A stretch of 39,339 bases of DNA from Spirochaetaceae bacterium (GTDB lineage: Bacteria > Spirochaetota > Spirochaetia > Treponematales > Treponemataceae), in NCBI GenBank assembly GCA_017622135.1, contig JAGARR010000053.1:1-39339 (forward strand), written 5' to 3'. Every line of letters begins with the position of its first letter. The stretch's first letter is position 1. Of the stretch, positions 5,811 through 15,460 are shown in pieces. The translations under genes were made by a program, and so were the position numbers. The notes below the pieces were generated by a model. The model saw only the letters and a list, made by a program, of their open reading frames with translations, was not told the DNA's origin and ran no database searches.

Positions 5811-7566
5811 CCAGGAACAACTCGTCCTGATACCAGTCTATCCGCAGGGAAAAGAGCTCGTCCCTGTAGTCTGGAGACTGGGCCATGAACTGCCACACGG
5901 CTCCCGTCCGCAGCACCCCAGGATCCAGGCTGGTCAAGGGAGTCCAGCGGCCCTTGTACAGGACAGAAAAACTGGTTCGTCCCGTCAAATTCTTGCCCGT
6001 CTCTCGATCCACGGCGGAGCAATGAACGGTGATGTTCCGGGAGGCGTAGGGAGTCAGGTCAAGGTGGGCGGTAGCGGCCTCCTTCTTCATGCTCACGGAC
6101 TTCCACCACACGTAGGGACCTGCCGCCACCTTGATGCGGTAGGCACCAGGACGCAGGTACACCTCCTTGGCCCGATACACCACCCCATCCTTGGAAGAAA
6201 CTCCTCCACTGGATTTTTCATCTGCTTCCAGAATCCGCCGTGAGTCAAAGACCTCGGGAATCGTATCCCCGTCGTTCTTGAAGAAGAACACCCGGAAGGG
6301 CAGGTCAGCCTGGGCGGAGGCAGTGGCAGGCAGCGTCACGGAGACAGACAGGGGCTTGAAGAAGGGACTCAGCACCGACTTGTGGAACAGGTTGTTCCGC
6401 CACATTGCCATCAGCCCCAGAAGCAGCACCACACTGGCACAGGCAATGAGAAAAACATTGCGGAATGTATGCTTCTTTGGCTGAATCTGTGGCGGCTGGT
6501 AGGGCTTGTTCCCAGCACCCACCATTCGTGCAATCGTCACTTGCAGTGCCTGGGAATCATACTCCTTCAAATATCGCTTCACCAGCTTGATGACAGGATC
6601 CATGGACTGGAACCGTCGCTCCGGCTTTGACCTCATCATCTTCCAAATCAAAAAGCGGGGAATCAGCGAGATGGACTTGTCGATTTTATGGGGGGCAATG
6701 TACTTCCCCTTCATAATCAATTCCTTGGTGGTCTCCAGGGTTTTGCCCTTGAAGGGCTTGGCGCCCGTCAGCATCTCGTAGAGCATCACCCCCATGGCAT
6801 AGATGTCAGCCCGCTTGTCCACCGACCCGCTGTCCTCAAACTGCTCCGGCGGCATGTAGGAGGGGGTACCCACTGTCACCCCCGTCTCGTCCACCGCATC
6901 GTCCAGCTCCTTCTCGCTGGTGGCAATGCCAAAGTCCGCCAGCTTTATCACAGACTTATTGGAAATCAGAATGTTCCCCGGCTTGATGTCACGGTGGACG
7001 ATTTTCTGAGAATGGGCAAATTTCAGTCCCATGCAGGCACTGAGAAAAATCCTCATGGCAACCTGCTCCGGCAGCACCACCTGCTTTGCAATAAGCTTAT
7101 CCAAGGACATGCCATCCACAAACTCCTGGGCGATGTAATGGTGCCTGCCCTCCACAAAGTAGTCGTAGGTGTGGACAATCTGGGGACACTGCAGGGAAAG
7201 CAGAATCCGCGCCTCCTGCTTGAACCGATCCCGGGCGGTGGAGTTGCCACGGATGGTGAGCCGCTTCAGGATGATTTCCTTCTTTAGTCCGGGGTGAATC
7301 ACCTTGTACACCGTTCCCATGCCACCCTTGGCCACCACAGAAACCACATTGTACTTTCCAATCATTTGGGGCGGCTCAACCTTGGGGGCAGCAGATGGGG
7401 CCACTGTCCGAGAAGCCTTTCCTACCGTCTGGGAAACTGGAGAGGCTCCAGATGCACCTACCTTGCTCCTCCCTCCAGCACTGGAGATACCAGAAGCCTT
7501 GGCCACCGTCCCGGCAGAGGCCTTTTGGGGAGCTTTTTCTACTATTGTCTTGGGAATGTCATCCAT
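5788..7566 (-). CDS. Transmembrane Ser/Thr protein kinase (PknB-like)
   Basis: This 592-residue protein should phosphorylate serines or threonines on cytoplasmic targets. An Ala/Ser/Lys-rich N-terminal stretch (1-66) precedes the kinase domain (about 70-335). The glycine loop is KGGMGTVY (80-87), followed by Lys101, the catalytic loop HRDIKPGN (191-198), DFG (211-213) and GTPSYMPPE (233-241), so the kinase looks active. One membrane span lies at about 370-389. Some 200 residues follow outside the membrane and do not look like PASTA repeats; they may be beta-rich sensor domains. The ATG directly follows the phosphatase stop codon, and AGGAGG lies within that gene's last codons, so the two are translationally coupled. 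With the FHA gene this makes a kinase-phosphatase-reader set. The C-terminal codons are duplicated just downstream. Confidence 0.92.
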   Translation of the reverse strand: MDDIPKTIVEKAPQKASAGTVAKASGISSAGGRSKVGASGASPVSQTVGKASRTVAPSAAPKVEPPQMIGKYNVVSVVAKGGMGTVYKVIHPGLKKEIILKRLTIRGNSTARDRFKQEARILLSLQCPQIVHTYDYFVEGRHHYIAQEFVDGMSLDKLIAKQVVLPEQVAMRIFLSACMGLKFAHSQKIVHRDIKPGNILISNKSVIKLADFGIATSEKELDDAVDETGVTVGTPSYMPPEQFEDSGSVDKRADIYAMGVMLYEMLTGAKPFKGKTLETTKELIMKGKYIAPHKIDKSISLIPRFLIWKMMRSKPERRFQSMDPVIKLVKRYLKEYDSQALQVTIARMVGAGNKPYQPPQIQPKKHTFRNVFLIACASVVLLLGLMAMWRNNLFHKSVLSPFFKPLSVSVTLPATASAQADLPFRVFFFKNDGDTIPEVFDSRRILEADEKSSGGVSSKDGVVYRAKEVYLRPGAYRIKVAAGPYVWWKSVSMKKEAATAHLDLTPYASRNITVHCSAVDRETGKNLTGRTSFSVLYKGRWTPLTSLDPGVLRTGAVWQFMAQSPDYRDELFSLRIDWYQDELFLAAELQKE

Positions 7567-8685
7567 CTATTCCTCCTGATTGTCCAGTCGAATGAAATCC
7601 TTGATAAAGTCAAAGGGGCGGTGGGGAAAAACCAGCGCCACCTGATGAAGTCTCGGATTGTGAATCTGTACAAACCGCCCTCCCTGCCGCAGCCGATATG
7701 ACTCGGAAATGGAGCGATGGCCCCCAAAATACAGGGCAGAAAAGGGATTCTTCCCGAAAAGACTCTCCACCCCCTCTTCCTGGCCCCACCACTGGGGCAA
7801 CAGCTCCTGCAGCATGGCAGCCACCGTTCCCTCCTGACTTTCGTCGTTCCTGGTCCAGGTGAGGCCATACACCACCTCCCCTGCCTCATCTGCCAGAGCC
7901 TCAACTATGTCCTGCCTGCTGAAAGGGCGAATCGGCTCGCTATGGGAAATCAGGCAGCGAGGAGCCATCACACAAAGGGGCAGCAGGGACTCAAAGTGAC
8001 TGTACAGATAGAGCACGTCCTCCCCATACTGCTCCTCCATAAAACGGCGGCTCATCTCCCCCTCCCGAGCCAGCTTCCTGAAGGGACGGTCCCCCCCCGC
8101 CCACTGGTTTGTGATGTTCTCATGATTTCCCTTCAAAAAATGAAAGTTTCTGGGGAAGGCCACCTTGCACCGCATCACCAGCTCCATCAGAAAGAGCCCC
8201 TCCGTCATCTCCGCCTCCAAGGCGCCGCCAAGAACCTGTCCCCGCTCATACTCTGCCAAGGCATGGTGCCACCGCTCACGGTGCAGCTCCGAATGGAGGC
8301 CGTCCCCCACACACACCACATTCACCTTGCCTTGGGCAAGCAACGCTGCAACGGAAGCCGTCCCATCGAAGGGGCTGCAGGAATCGCCGGGAAAATCAGG
8401 GGTAAAATCGAGAATTTCTTGGAAGAACTGCCAGCGTCCGTGAAGATCCGGCACAACAATAGTGGGAAGCTGGGGAACTTGCGACACCAAGTCCACCAGA
8501 CCACCAGGACGGCCACAGGAATCCTCAGGCCGCCAGGACGCATCCTCATGCTCCAGCACCGTCACCACCTGGCTCAACAGGTGAAAAAAATCCCCGCAGG
8601 TCAAAAGCTCCGGGAATCCTGAAAAATCGAGCACATCCCGGTGAAGCCTCCTGTCACGGGCAAAGAGAACAGTCCTCCTGTCCAT
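7567..8685 (-). CDS. Metallophosphoesterase, PPP-phosphatase-like
   Basis: A 372-residue calcineurin-like phosphoesterase. Metal-binding motifs appear in the expected order: DLHGR (about 80), GDGLHSE (127 on), GNHEN (186 on), then HSEP and GGHR in the second half. These are the blocks used by PPP protein phosphatases and symmetrical diadenosine-tetraphosphate hydrolases, so a protein-phosphatase role is plausible but unproven. About 70 extra residues precede the catalytic domain. No signal peptide is seen. The gene lies between FHA and kinase genes on the same strand, 18 bp after the former and abutting the latter, which favours a role in reversing the kinase's work. I placed the start at the ATG; an in-frame TTG three codons upstream is possible and neither has a strong ribosome site. 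Confidence 0.85.
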   Translation of the reverse strand: MDRRTVLFARDRRLHRDVLDFSGFPELLTCGDFFHLLSQVVTVLEHEDASWRPEDSCGRPGGLVDLVSQVPQLPTIVVPDLHGRWQFFQEILDFTPDFPGDSCSPFDGTASVAALLAQGKVNVVCVGDGLHSELHRERWHHALAEYERGQVLGGALEAEMTEGLFLMELVMRCKVAFPRNFHFLKGNHENITNQWAGGDRPFRKLAREGEMSRRFMEEQYGEDVLYLYSHFESLLPLCVMAPRCLISHSEPIRPFSRQDIVEALADEAGEVVYGLTWTRNDESQEGTVAAMLQELLPQWWGQEEGVESLFGKNPFSALYFGGHRSISESYRLRQGGRFVQIHNPRLHQVALVFPHRPFDFIKDFIRLDNQEE

Positions 8686-8703
8686 GGGCTGCAATCCAAC
8701 TGC

Positions 8704-9048
8704 TCAGGAAATGACCAGATTGTCATTGCCGATGGTAATCTTGTCTCCTGGATTCAGCTTCACATACTTTTCCGGCGGAATCCGCTGACCGTTGAGGAAG
8801 GTACCGTTGGTGCTCTTCTCATCCTTGATGAAATAGGCGTCCTTGATCTTCTGGATCACCGCATGATGACGGCTGGTGAGCTTATTGTTCACCACAATGT
8901 TGTTCTCAGGTGCCCTGCCGATGGTAATCTTTGCCACCAGCTGAATCTTGCTGTTGTTGAAGAAGATATGAGACACCACGTTCATATCATTGAGGCGCTC
9001 AAGCCGCTGGCCCACCTTGCTACTCGTTACAATTGTTTCATCCTGCAT
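8704..9048 (-). CDS. FHA-domain protein
   Basis: A 114-residue protein that is essentially a single forkhead-associated domain, a module that binds phosphothreonine. Conserved residues are visible: GR (44-45), SRHH (59-62), and STNGTFLNG (79-87). No second domain, signal or membrane span is present, so it probably acts as a cytoplasmic reader or adaptor. It is the first of three close genes (FHA, phosphatase, kinase), which makes the kinase its likely source of phosphosites. It follows the MATE gene by 48 bp. The ribosome site is weak (GAGAG close to the ATG). Confidence 0.92.
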   Translation of the reverse strand: MQDETIVTSSKVGQRLERLNDMNVVSHIFFNNSKIQLVAKITIGRAPENNIVVNNKLTSRHHAVIQKIKDAYFIKDEKSTNGTFLNGQRIPPEKYVKLNPGDKITIGNDNLVIS

Positions 9049-9096
9049 ACTCTCAATATCGGCGGTTTGCAGGGCAAAATTAGTTTTTGTATCGAG

Positions 9097-10488
9097 CTAG
9101 ACTACTACCGCCGGCCCTTCCTCCCACTCCGCTGTCTTGAGCCTGCGGAAAATCACCAGCAGACAAAGGAGGTGGCTCAACAAGGTAACCGTCCAGGTGA
9201 CGGGATAGGAATAGAACAGCACCTCAAAGGTATGAAACCGTGGAATCTGGAAGATGGTGGCAATCCACAGGATTCTGATTCCACAGACACCGGCAATGCT
9301 CACCACCATGGGCAGCAGGGAATGTCCCAGTCCCCGCACCGTATTGGCCGTTACCTCCATCATACCACAGAGGGCGTACAAAAGACAGATGATGGAAATG
9401 CGGGTAGCACCTGCAGCAATGACAGCCGGATTGTCGGAATAGAGTCCCAAAAAGAATTCCCGAAACAAGAACACTACGCCACCCATCGCAAGTCCCGTCA
9501 CCAGCACCGCCAGCTCAGACACCACCACTGCACGCTTCACCCTGTCAAGACGGCCAGCACCCAGGTTCTGGGAGGAAAAGGTCAACGCTCCCTGGGCAAA
9601 GCCATTCATGGCAGTATAAATGAATCCTTCAATATTACCTGCGGCAGAGCTTCCCGCCACCACCTGGGCACCAAAGGTGTTGATGGCAGACTGAATCACA
9701 ATGTTCGAGAGGGAAAACACCATCCCCTGAAAACCAGCTGGCACGCCAATCTGTATCACCCGAATCAAAATGGCCCGCTCAATACGCAGCTTCCTCAAAT
9801 TCAGGTGGAACTCCCCCTCCTCCCGCATCAGGGCACCAACAACCAAGGCTGCGGAGACACATTGGGAAATGATGGTGGCCAGGGCAACACCGGCCACATC
9901 CATCTTGAACAAAATCACAAAGAGCAAATTCAAGACGACATTGATAACGCCGGCAAAAAGCAAATAGTACATGGGTCGCTTGGTATCACCCTTTGCCCGC
10001 AACAGGGCGCTGCCAAAGTTATACACCATGGAAGCGGTAATTCCGGCAAAGTAGACCTTCAGGTAGAGGCTGGCCAAATCAAACACCTCCGCCGGTACCT
10101 GCATGAATTGCAAGATGAAGCTGGTGCCGAAAATCCCCACCACAGTCAGCAGGATGCCGCTGTAAATACTCACCAGGATGGCCGTATGAACAGATTGCTC
10201 CACCTCATGCTTTCGTCCTGCACCAAAAAAATGGGCGGTGATGACATTTGCCCCCACAGAAAGCCCCACAAAAAGATGCACCATCAAATTGATGAGGGCA
10301 CCGGTAGCACCCACCGCCGCCAGAGAATTCTCCCCGGCAAAGCGTCCCACCACAATCACATCCGCCGCATTGAACAGCAGCTGCAGCATACTGGAAAAAA
10401 TCAATGGAATGGAAAAGCTCAACAGTTTAGCCGGAATCGACCCCTCAGTCATGTTGATTTGATGTGGTTTGGAATGTGTACTGCTCAT
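9097..10488 (-). CDS. MATE-family multidrug/cation antiporter
   Basis: A 463-residue polytopic membrane protein of the MATE family, which exports drugs or metabolites in exchange for sodium or protons. The N-terminal signature is clear: MTEGSIPAKLLSFSIPLI, then NAADVIVVGRFAG and a second-half counterpart around INTFGAQVVAGSSAAGN. Twelve hydrophobic segments are expected from the alternation of hydrophobic and charged stretches. The substrate cannot be told from sequence. The start at 10488 lacks a strong ribosome site; an ATG 12 codons later, just before TEGSIP, is an alternative. An AT-rich region upstream separates it from the divergent tRNA genes. Confidence 0.92.
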   Translation of the reverse strand: MSSTHSKPHQINMTEGSIPAKLLSFSIPLIFSSMLQLLFNAADVIVVGRFAGENSLAAVGATGALINLMVHLFVGLSVGANVITAHFFGAGRKHEVEQSVHTAILVSIYSGILLTVVGIFGTSFILQFMQVPAEVFDLASLYLKVYFAGITASMVYNFGSALLRAKGDTKRPMYYLLFAGVINVVLNLLFVILFKMDVAGVALATIISQCVSAALVVGALMREEGEFHLNLRKLRIERAILIRVIQIGVPAGFQGMVFSLSNIVIQSAINTFGAQVVAGSSAAGNIEGFIYTAMNGFAQGALTFSSQNLGAGRLDRVKRAVVVSELAVLVTGLAMGGVVFLFREFFLGLYSDNPAVIAAGATRISIICLLYALCGMMEVTANTVRGLGHSLLPMVVSIAGVCGIRILWIATIFQIPRFHTFEVLFYSYPVTWTVTLLSHLLCLLVIFRRLKTAEWEEGPAVVV

Positions 10489-10581
10489 AGCCTATGTAAT
10501 ACCACTAAACTCATATACAATCAATAACAATTACCTATCAAAAAATAAATGAAAAAAAATCTAAAAATCAGATTCAACCTG

Positions 10582-10610
10582 TTGACAAAAAATCTTTGCT
10601 GTGATAGATT
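10582..10610 (+). promoter_or_regulatory. Strong promoter of the tRNA pair
   Basis: TTGACA (10582-10587), 17-bp spacer, TAGATT (10605-10610). A-rich tracts just upstream (about 10540-10570) resemble an UP element, as expected for stable-RNA promoters. Predicted start is near 10617, about 33 bp before tRNA-Leu. Confidence 0.8.
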
Positions 10611-10649
10611 ACTGAACGTCGAGAGGTTAAACACCGATACCCAATACGG

Positions 10650-10730
10650 GCGAGAGTGGTGAAATTGGCAGACACGCCAGACTTAGGATCTGGTGCCCTA
10701 GGCGTAAGGGTTCAAGTCCCTTCTCTCGCA
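10650..10730 (+). tRNA. tRNA-Leu (anticodon TAG)
   Basis: The acceptor stem GCGAGAG pairs with CTCTCGC, with A as discriminator. The anticodon stem CCAGA/TCTGG closes a CTTAGGA loop with anticodon TAG. A long variable arm, typical of leucine tRNAs, and a GGTTCAAGTCC T-arm follow. CCA is not encoded. Confidence 0.96.
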
Positions 10731-10782
10731 TCCTTTTAAGGTGCGTGATCAGGGATGCAGTGCTTTAGCCCTACGAAATCTT

Positions 10783-10854
10783 GCGGGAATAGCTCAGTGG
10801 TAGAGCGCGACCTTGCCAAGGTCGATGTCGCGGGTCCGACTCCCGTTTCCCGCT
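10783..10854 (+). tRNA. tRNA-Gly (anticodon GCC)
   Basis: The acceptor stem GCGGGAA pairs with TTCCCGC, discriminator T. The anticodon stem CGACC/GGTCG encloses TTGCCAA with anticodon GCC. Standard D-arm (AGCTCAGTGGTAGAGC). CCA is not encoded. It is probably co-transcribed with tRNA-Leu 52 bp upstream. Confidence 0.96.
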
Positions 10855-10856
10855 CT

Positions 10857-10893
10857 AAGGCGATTCGGAGTAATCTGAATCGCCTTTTTTATT
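10857..10893 (+). terminator. Terminator of the tRNA operon
   Basis: A 10-bp perfect stem (AAGGCGATTC with GAATCGCCTT) and a run of T residues. It directly follows tRNA-Gly. Confidence 0.9.
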
Positions 10894-10937
10894 TTGCAGC
10901 TTATTGCAGGCCGTGTGCGGACCAGCATGAACTGATA

Positions 10938-10966
10938 GGCAGCCTTCTGACTGCCAATATTTTTTA
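10938..10966 (+). terminator. Small hairpin and T-run in the tig leader
   Basis: GGCAG and CTGCC form a 5-bp stem followed by AATATTTTTTATC, 18 bp before the chosen tig start. It could be a weak second terminator or an attenuator for tig; the stem is short. Confidence 0.3.
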
Positions 10967-10983
10967 TCATGAGGAAACCAGCC

Positions 10984-12333
10984 GTGAAAGTAACCAACGA
11001 AATCACTAAACTGGAGAATTCAGCGGTAAAGCTGACAGTTACCATTGCAAAGAAGGACGTGGCCGCAAGCTATAACGAGTCCATCACAAAGTATGCCAAG
11101 AACATTCAGATTCCTGGCTTCCGCAAGGGAAAGGTACCCGTTTCTGTCCTGGAGAGGAAATATGGCGAGGCATTGAAGGCAGAGGCTGCCTCAGACCTGG
11201 TTGAAAAGGCGCTGGGAGATGTTTTTGAAACCATAGAAGAGAAGCCACTGCCCTACGCACAGCCCACCATGGATGAGGTGCCTGTGCTGGACGTGACAAA
11301 GGACCTGACTTTTTCTGTTACTTACGACATTTTCCCCACCGTCAAGATTGAGAGCCTTGACGGCATCACCATCAAGGAGCCGGTGGTAGAGGTTGGCGAG
11401 GTCGAGCTGAACAAGGAGTTGCAGCAGATTCGTGAGCGCAACGCCATGGTTCTGGACAAGAAGGATGACGAGACTGCCGCAAAGGACGACATCGCCACGG
11501 TAAATTACTGCGAACTGGGGGATGACGGTGCCGAGCTGGAGGGAACCCAGCGCCAGGACTTTGTGTTCACCATCGGCAGCGGACAGAACATCTTCAAGTT
11601 CGATGACGACATCATCGGCATGAAGAAGGACGAGACAAAGGAAATCACCAAGACATACGGAGATGACTTTGAGGACAAGGAGCTGGCTGGAACCACCAAG
11701 AAGATCAAGGTGACTCTCACTGCCCTGAAGGTACGGAACCTTCCCGACCTGGACGACGAGCTGGCCCAGGACGTGAACGAGAAGTACAAGACTCTGGAGG
11801 ACATGAAGAGCGACATTATGCGGAACATGGAGGCTATCCGGGATCGCCGCATCAATGAAATCAAATCAAACGCATTGCTGGAGCAGCTGGTGGAGAAATA
11901 TAACTTCGATTTGCCAAAGTCAATGGTGCAGGCTGAGCTTGACCACCGCTGGCGCATGATGGCCCAGCAGTTCGGCACTACTCCTGAGCAGCTGGACAAG
12001 CTGGTGGCATCCAGCGGACAGAGCAAGGAGACCATGCTCACCGAGTGGACTGGCGATGCCGAGAAGATGCTGAAGAGCCGCATCATCGTGGAAAGCCTGC
12101 TGAAGGATCGCAACATCACCGTCACTCCCGAGGAAATTGAGCAGGAGATGGAAAGCATTGCCGAAAAATCAGGAGTTTCCGTTGAAGAGGTGAAAAAGCA
12201 CTATGCGGACCCCCGCTCAAAAGAGTATCTTATAGATGACACCAAGGAACAAAAGTTGTATAAGGAACTGTTCGGCCAGGTAACGGTTACCACGGGTGAC
12301 AAGATGGCCTTTGCAGACCTGTTCAAGCGATAA
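10984..12333 (+). CDS. tig: Trigger factor
   Basis: A ribosome-associated chaperone and peptidyl-prolyl isomerase that meets nascent chains at the exit tunnel. The N-terminal ribosome-binding domain carries the signature GFRKGKVP. The FKBP-like domain follows (about 150-245) and then the helical substrate-binding C-terminal domain. At 449 residues it is of normal length. I chose the GTG at 10984, because GAGGA stands about 9 nt before it and the protein then begins MKVTNEITKLE, matching the family; the ATG five codons upstream has no ribosome site. It heads the tig-clpP-clpX group, a widely conserved protein-quality-control cluster, and lies 27 bp before clpP. Confidence 0.95.
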   Translation: MKVTNEITKLENSAVKLTVTIAKKDVAASYNESITKYAKNIQIPGFRKGKVPVSVLERKYGEALKAEAASDLVEKALGDVFETIEEKPLPYAQPTMDEVPVLDVTKDLTFSVTYDIFPTVKIESLDGITIKEPVVEVGEVELNKELQQIRERNAMVLDKKDDETAAKDDIATVNYCELGDDGAELEGTQRQDFVFTIGSGQNIFKFDDDIIGMKKDETKEITKTYGDDFEDKELAGTTKKIKVTLTALKVRNLPDLDDELAQDVNEKYKTLEDMKSDIMRNMEAIRDRRINEIKSNALLEQLVEKYNFDLPKSMVQAELDHRWRMMAQQFGTTPEQLDKLVASSGQSKETMLTEWTGDAEKMLKSRIIVESLLKDRNITVTPEEIEQEMESIAEKSGVSVEEVKKHYADPRSKEYLIDDTKEQKLYKELFGQVTVTTGDKMAFADLFKR

Positions 12334-12359
12334 ACTGCCTTGGTCAATGAGGACAAGCA

Positions 12360-12957
12360 ATGAATGAACGAATGAATACCATGGTGCCCATGGTTGTTGA
12401 GCAGTCCGGTGGACATGAGCGAGCATACGACATCTATTCCCGTCTGTTGAAGGACAGAATCATCTTCATCGACGGGGAGATAAATGACATGAGCGCTGAC
12501 TTGGTGGTGGCGCAGATTCTCTTCTTGGATTCACAGAATTCCGAGAAGGACATCAGTCTGTACATCAACTCACCGGGTGGCTCTGTCACCGCTGGGCTGG
12601 CTATCTATGATACCATCCAGTCCATCAAGTGCGACACCCAGACCATTTGTCTGGGGCAGGCCGCCAGTATGGCAGCAATCCTCCTGGCCAGCGGAACACC
12701 GGGCAAGCGATTTGCACTACCCTCCTCCCGGGTGATGATTCACCAGCCTTGGGGAGGCGCCCAGGGACAGTCCACCGACATCTCCATCCAGGCCAAGGAA
12801 ATCATCCGGCTGAAGCGGCTCACTATCGACTACTTCGCCTCACACACTGGCAAGGCTGCCGACGTGGTGGAGGCCGACATGGAGCGGGACTTCTACATGT
12901 CAGCCCAAGAGGCGCTGGAGTACGGTATCGTGGACCAAATTCTGCCACGGAGGGAAC

Positions 12958-12974
<17 letters not shown>
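12360..12974 (+). CDS. clpP: ATP-dependent Clp protease proteolytic subunit
   Basis: A 204-residue serine peptidase that forms the barrel of the ClpXP protease. The catalytic triad is visible: Ser103 in GQAASMAA, His128 in MIHQPWGG and Asp177 in the ERDFYMS segment. The length matches ClpP from other bacteria. GAGGA lies about 8 nt before the ATG. Its last 17 bases overlap the clpX start in another frame, so the two are translationally coupled. Confidence 0.97.
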
Positions 12975-14202
<1,228 letters not shown>

Positions 14203-14235
14203 TGGCAAGCCTTCATCTGTAGCAGGTGAACACAC

Positions 14236-14271
14236 AAAAAAAAGCCACGAGATGCTCTCGTGGCTTTTTTT
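14236..14271. terminator. Bidirectional terminator between clpX and the glycosyltransferase gene
   Basis: A 13-bp perfect stem (AAAAGCCACGAGA with TCTCGTGGCTTTT) around a 3-nt loop, flanked by A and T runs on both sides. It can stop both clpX on the plus strand and the convergent glycosyltransferase on the minus strand. Confidence 0.93.
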
Positions 14272-14295
14272 CGTCTGCAGCACCGAATGGAGGCT

Positions 14296-15414
14296 CTACC
14301 CCTTGGTGGCGGACAGAAGCACCTCCAGGGTTCTGGTGGCAGTACGCTCCCAGGAAAAACGGCGGGTCCAGTCAAGGCCGCCCTCCACCAGTTTTGCCCT
14401 CAGGCTCTGGTCGCTGACAATCTGCTCCAAGGCTCCGGCTGCCTCCTCCCCATTGTCCGGGTCAAAGTACAGGGCATGGACACCGGCTATCTCTGGCAGA
14501 GCACCTTCCTTGGCACAGGCAACGGGAATGCCACAGGCCATGGCCTCCAGCACCGGCAGCCCTACCCCTTCGTTCACCGAGGGAACAATGCAGGCGTCGG
14601 CATTGGAATACAGCTGGGGCAGGTTCTCATGGGGAAAGTAGCCCGTCAGAAAGATGTCCGAGGCATAGGGAGACTCCGCCGTCGCCTGGTGCACCTGCTG
14701 GGAATAGGTGTCGGCACTTCCTGCCAGCACCAGCCGATGGGGCAAGCCAGTCTTTTCCTTAAACAGGGAAAAGGCACGAATAAGCTCGATGTGCTTTTTC
14801 AACTGGTTCTGGAGCCGGGAGGCGTAAATCAGGTAGGGCCGCTTGATGGCAAAGGGCTTGATGTCCACAATGTCTCCCTCCAGCTCCCCACGGGGGTAGA
14901 AGAGGCTATGATCAATGCCGTTGTGCACCACGTGGATCTTGTCGGCGGCAACTCCCAGGGCAACCATATCCTTCTTGATAAACTGACTGGCTGCGATGAT
15001 GCTGGTACATTTGTTCAGGGCAGCCTTTATCTGGAGGGAACTCAGGGGGCTTTTCATCTCCGGCAGCTCGGAGACAACATCGTTCACCACAATGACGCCG
15101 GGAGACTTGTAGGAGGTGGCGGCAAAACGGGGGCCACCAGCATAGAAGGTGACGTCATACCCCTGTTTGGCCACAAAGCTGCCACAACGGGAGGAGTGCC
15201 ACAGGAATTCTGCCACGGAACTGTCGGGAATGGAGACAGTAGAATACGAAAAATTGCCTGAATTGGAGATGAAGGTGTATTTGTCGATTTTTGAGCCGAA
15301 AAGGTGAAAGTGAAGTTGTTCGTCCTTGGGAAAATTCGCAATGAGGGACATGAGATACAGTCCCACTCCTGACTGCCCATGGCCACAGCCAAAGGTATCT
15401 ATTCCAATCTTCAT
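14296..15414 (-). CDS. Glycosyltransferase, GT4 family
   Basis: A 372-residue glycosyltransferase of the GT-B fold, family 4. The N-terminal loop is DTFGCGHGQSGVGLY, the central GIDHSLFYP segment is typical, and the C-terminal nucleotide-sugar site reads EGVGLPVLEAMACGIP with both conserved glutamates. Donor and acceptor are unknown; cell-envelope or lipid glycosylation is possible. No membrane span is seen. It is a single gene, convergent with clpX and divergent from the DEAD-box gene 46 bp away. It lacks a Shine-Dalgarno site, but has TACAAT seven bases before the ATG. Confidence 0.9.
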   Translation of the reverse strand: MKIGIDTFGCGHGQSGVGLYLMSLIANFPKDEQLHFHLFGSKIDKYTFISNSGNFSYSTVSIPDSSVAEFLWHSSRCGSFVAKQGYDVTFYAGGPRFAATSYKSPGVIVVNDVVSELPEMKSPLSSLQIKAALNKCTSIIAASQFIKKDMVALGVAADKIHVVHNGIDHSLFYPRGELEGDIVDIKPFAIKRPYLIYASRLQNQLKKHIELIRAFSLFKEKTGLPHRLVLAGSADTYSQQVHQATAESPYASDIFLTGYFPHENLPQLYSNADACIVPSVNEGVGLPVLEAMACGIPVACAKEGALPEIAGVHALYFDPDNGEEAAGALEQIVSDQSLRAKLVEGGLDWTRRFSWERTATRTLEVLLSATKG

Positions 15415-15421
15415 ACCTTGA

Positions 15422-15427
15422 ATTGTA
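15422..15427 (-). promoter_or_regulatory. -10 box of the glycosyltransferase gene (near-leaderless)
   Basis: TACAAT on the minus strand, seven bases before the ATG at 15414. No convincing -35. It overlaps the promoter region of the divergent helicase gene. Confidence 0.4.
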
Positions 15428-15448
15428 GCACATCAGCCACAAATATGC

Positions 15449-15454
15449 TATAGT
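15449..15454 (+). promoter_or_regulatory. Extended -10 promoter of the DEAD-box gene, predicted leaderless
   Basis: TGCTATAGT forms an extended -10; TATAGT ends six bases before the ATG at 15461. The -35 region is poor, which extended -10 promoters tolerate. There is no ribosome site. Confidence 0.5.
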
Positions 15455-15460
15455 TCCCCC

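Noticed and set aside
8641..10527. 628-codon open frame on the plus strand
   Set aside because: It lies opposite the FHA and MATE genes, whose proteins are clearly recognisable. Its translation is rich in His, Gln and Asn with no domain, as expected of antisense frames in GC-rich genes.
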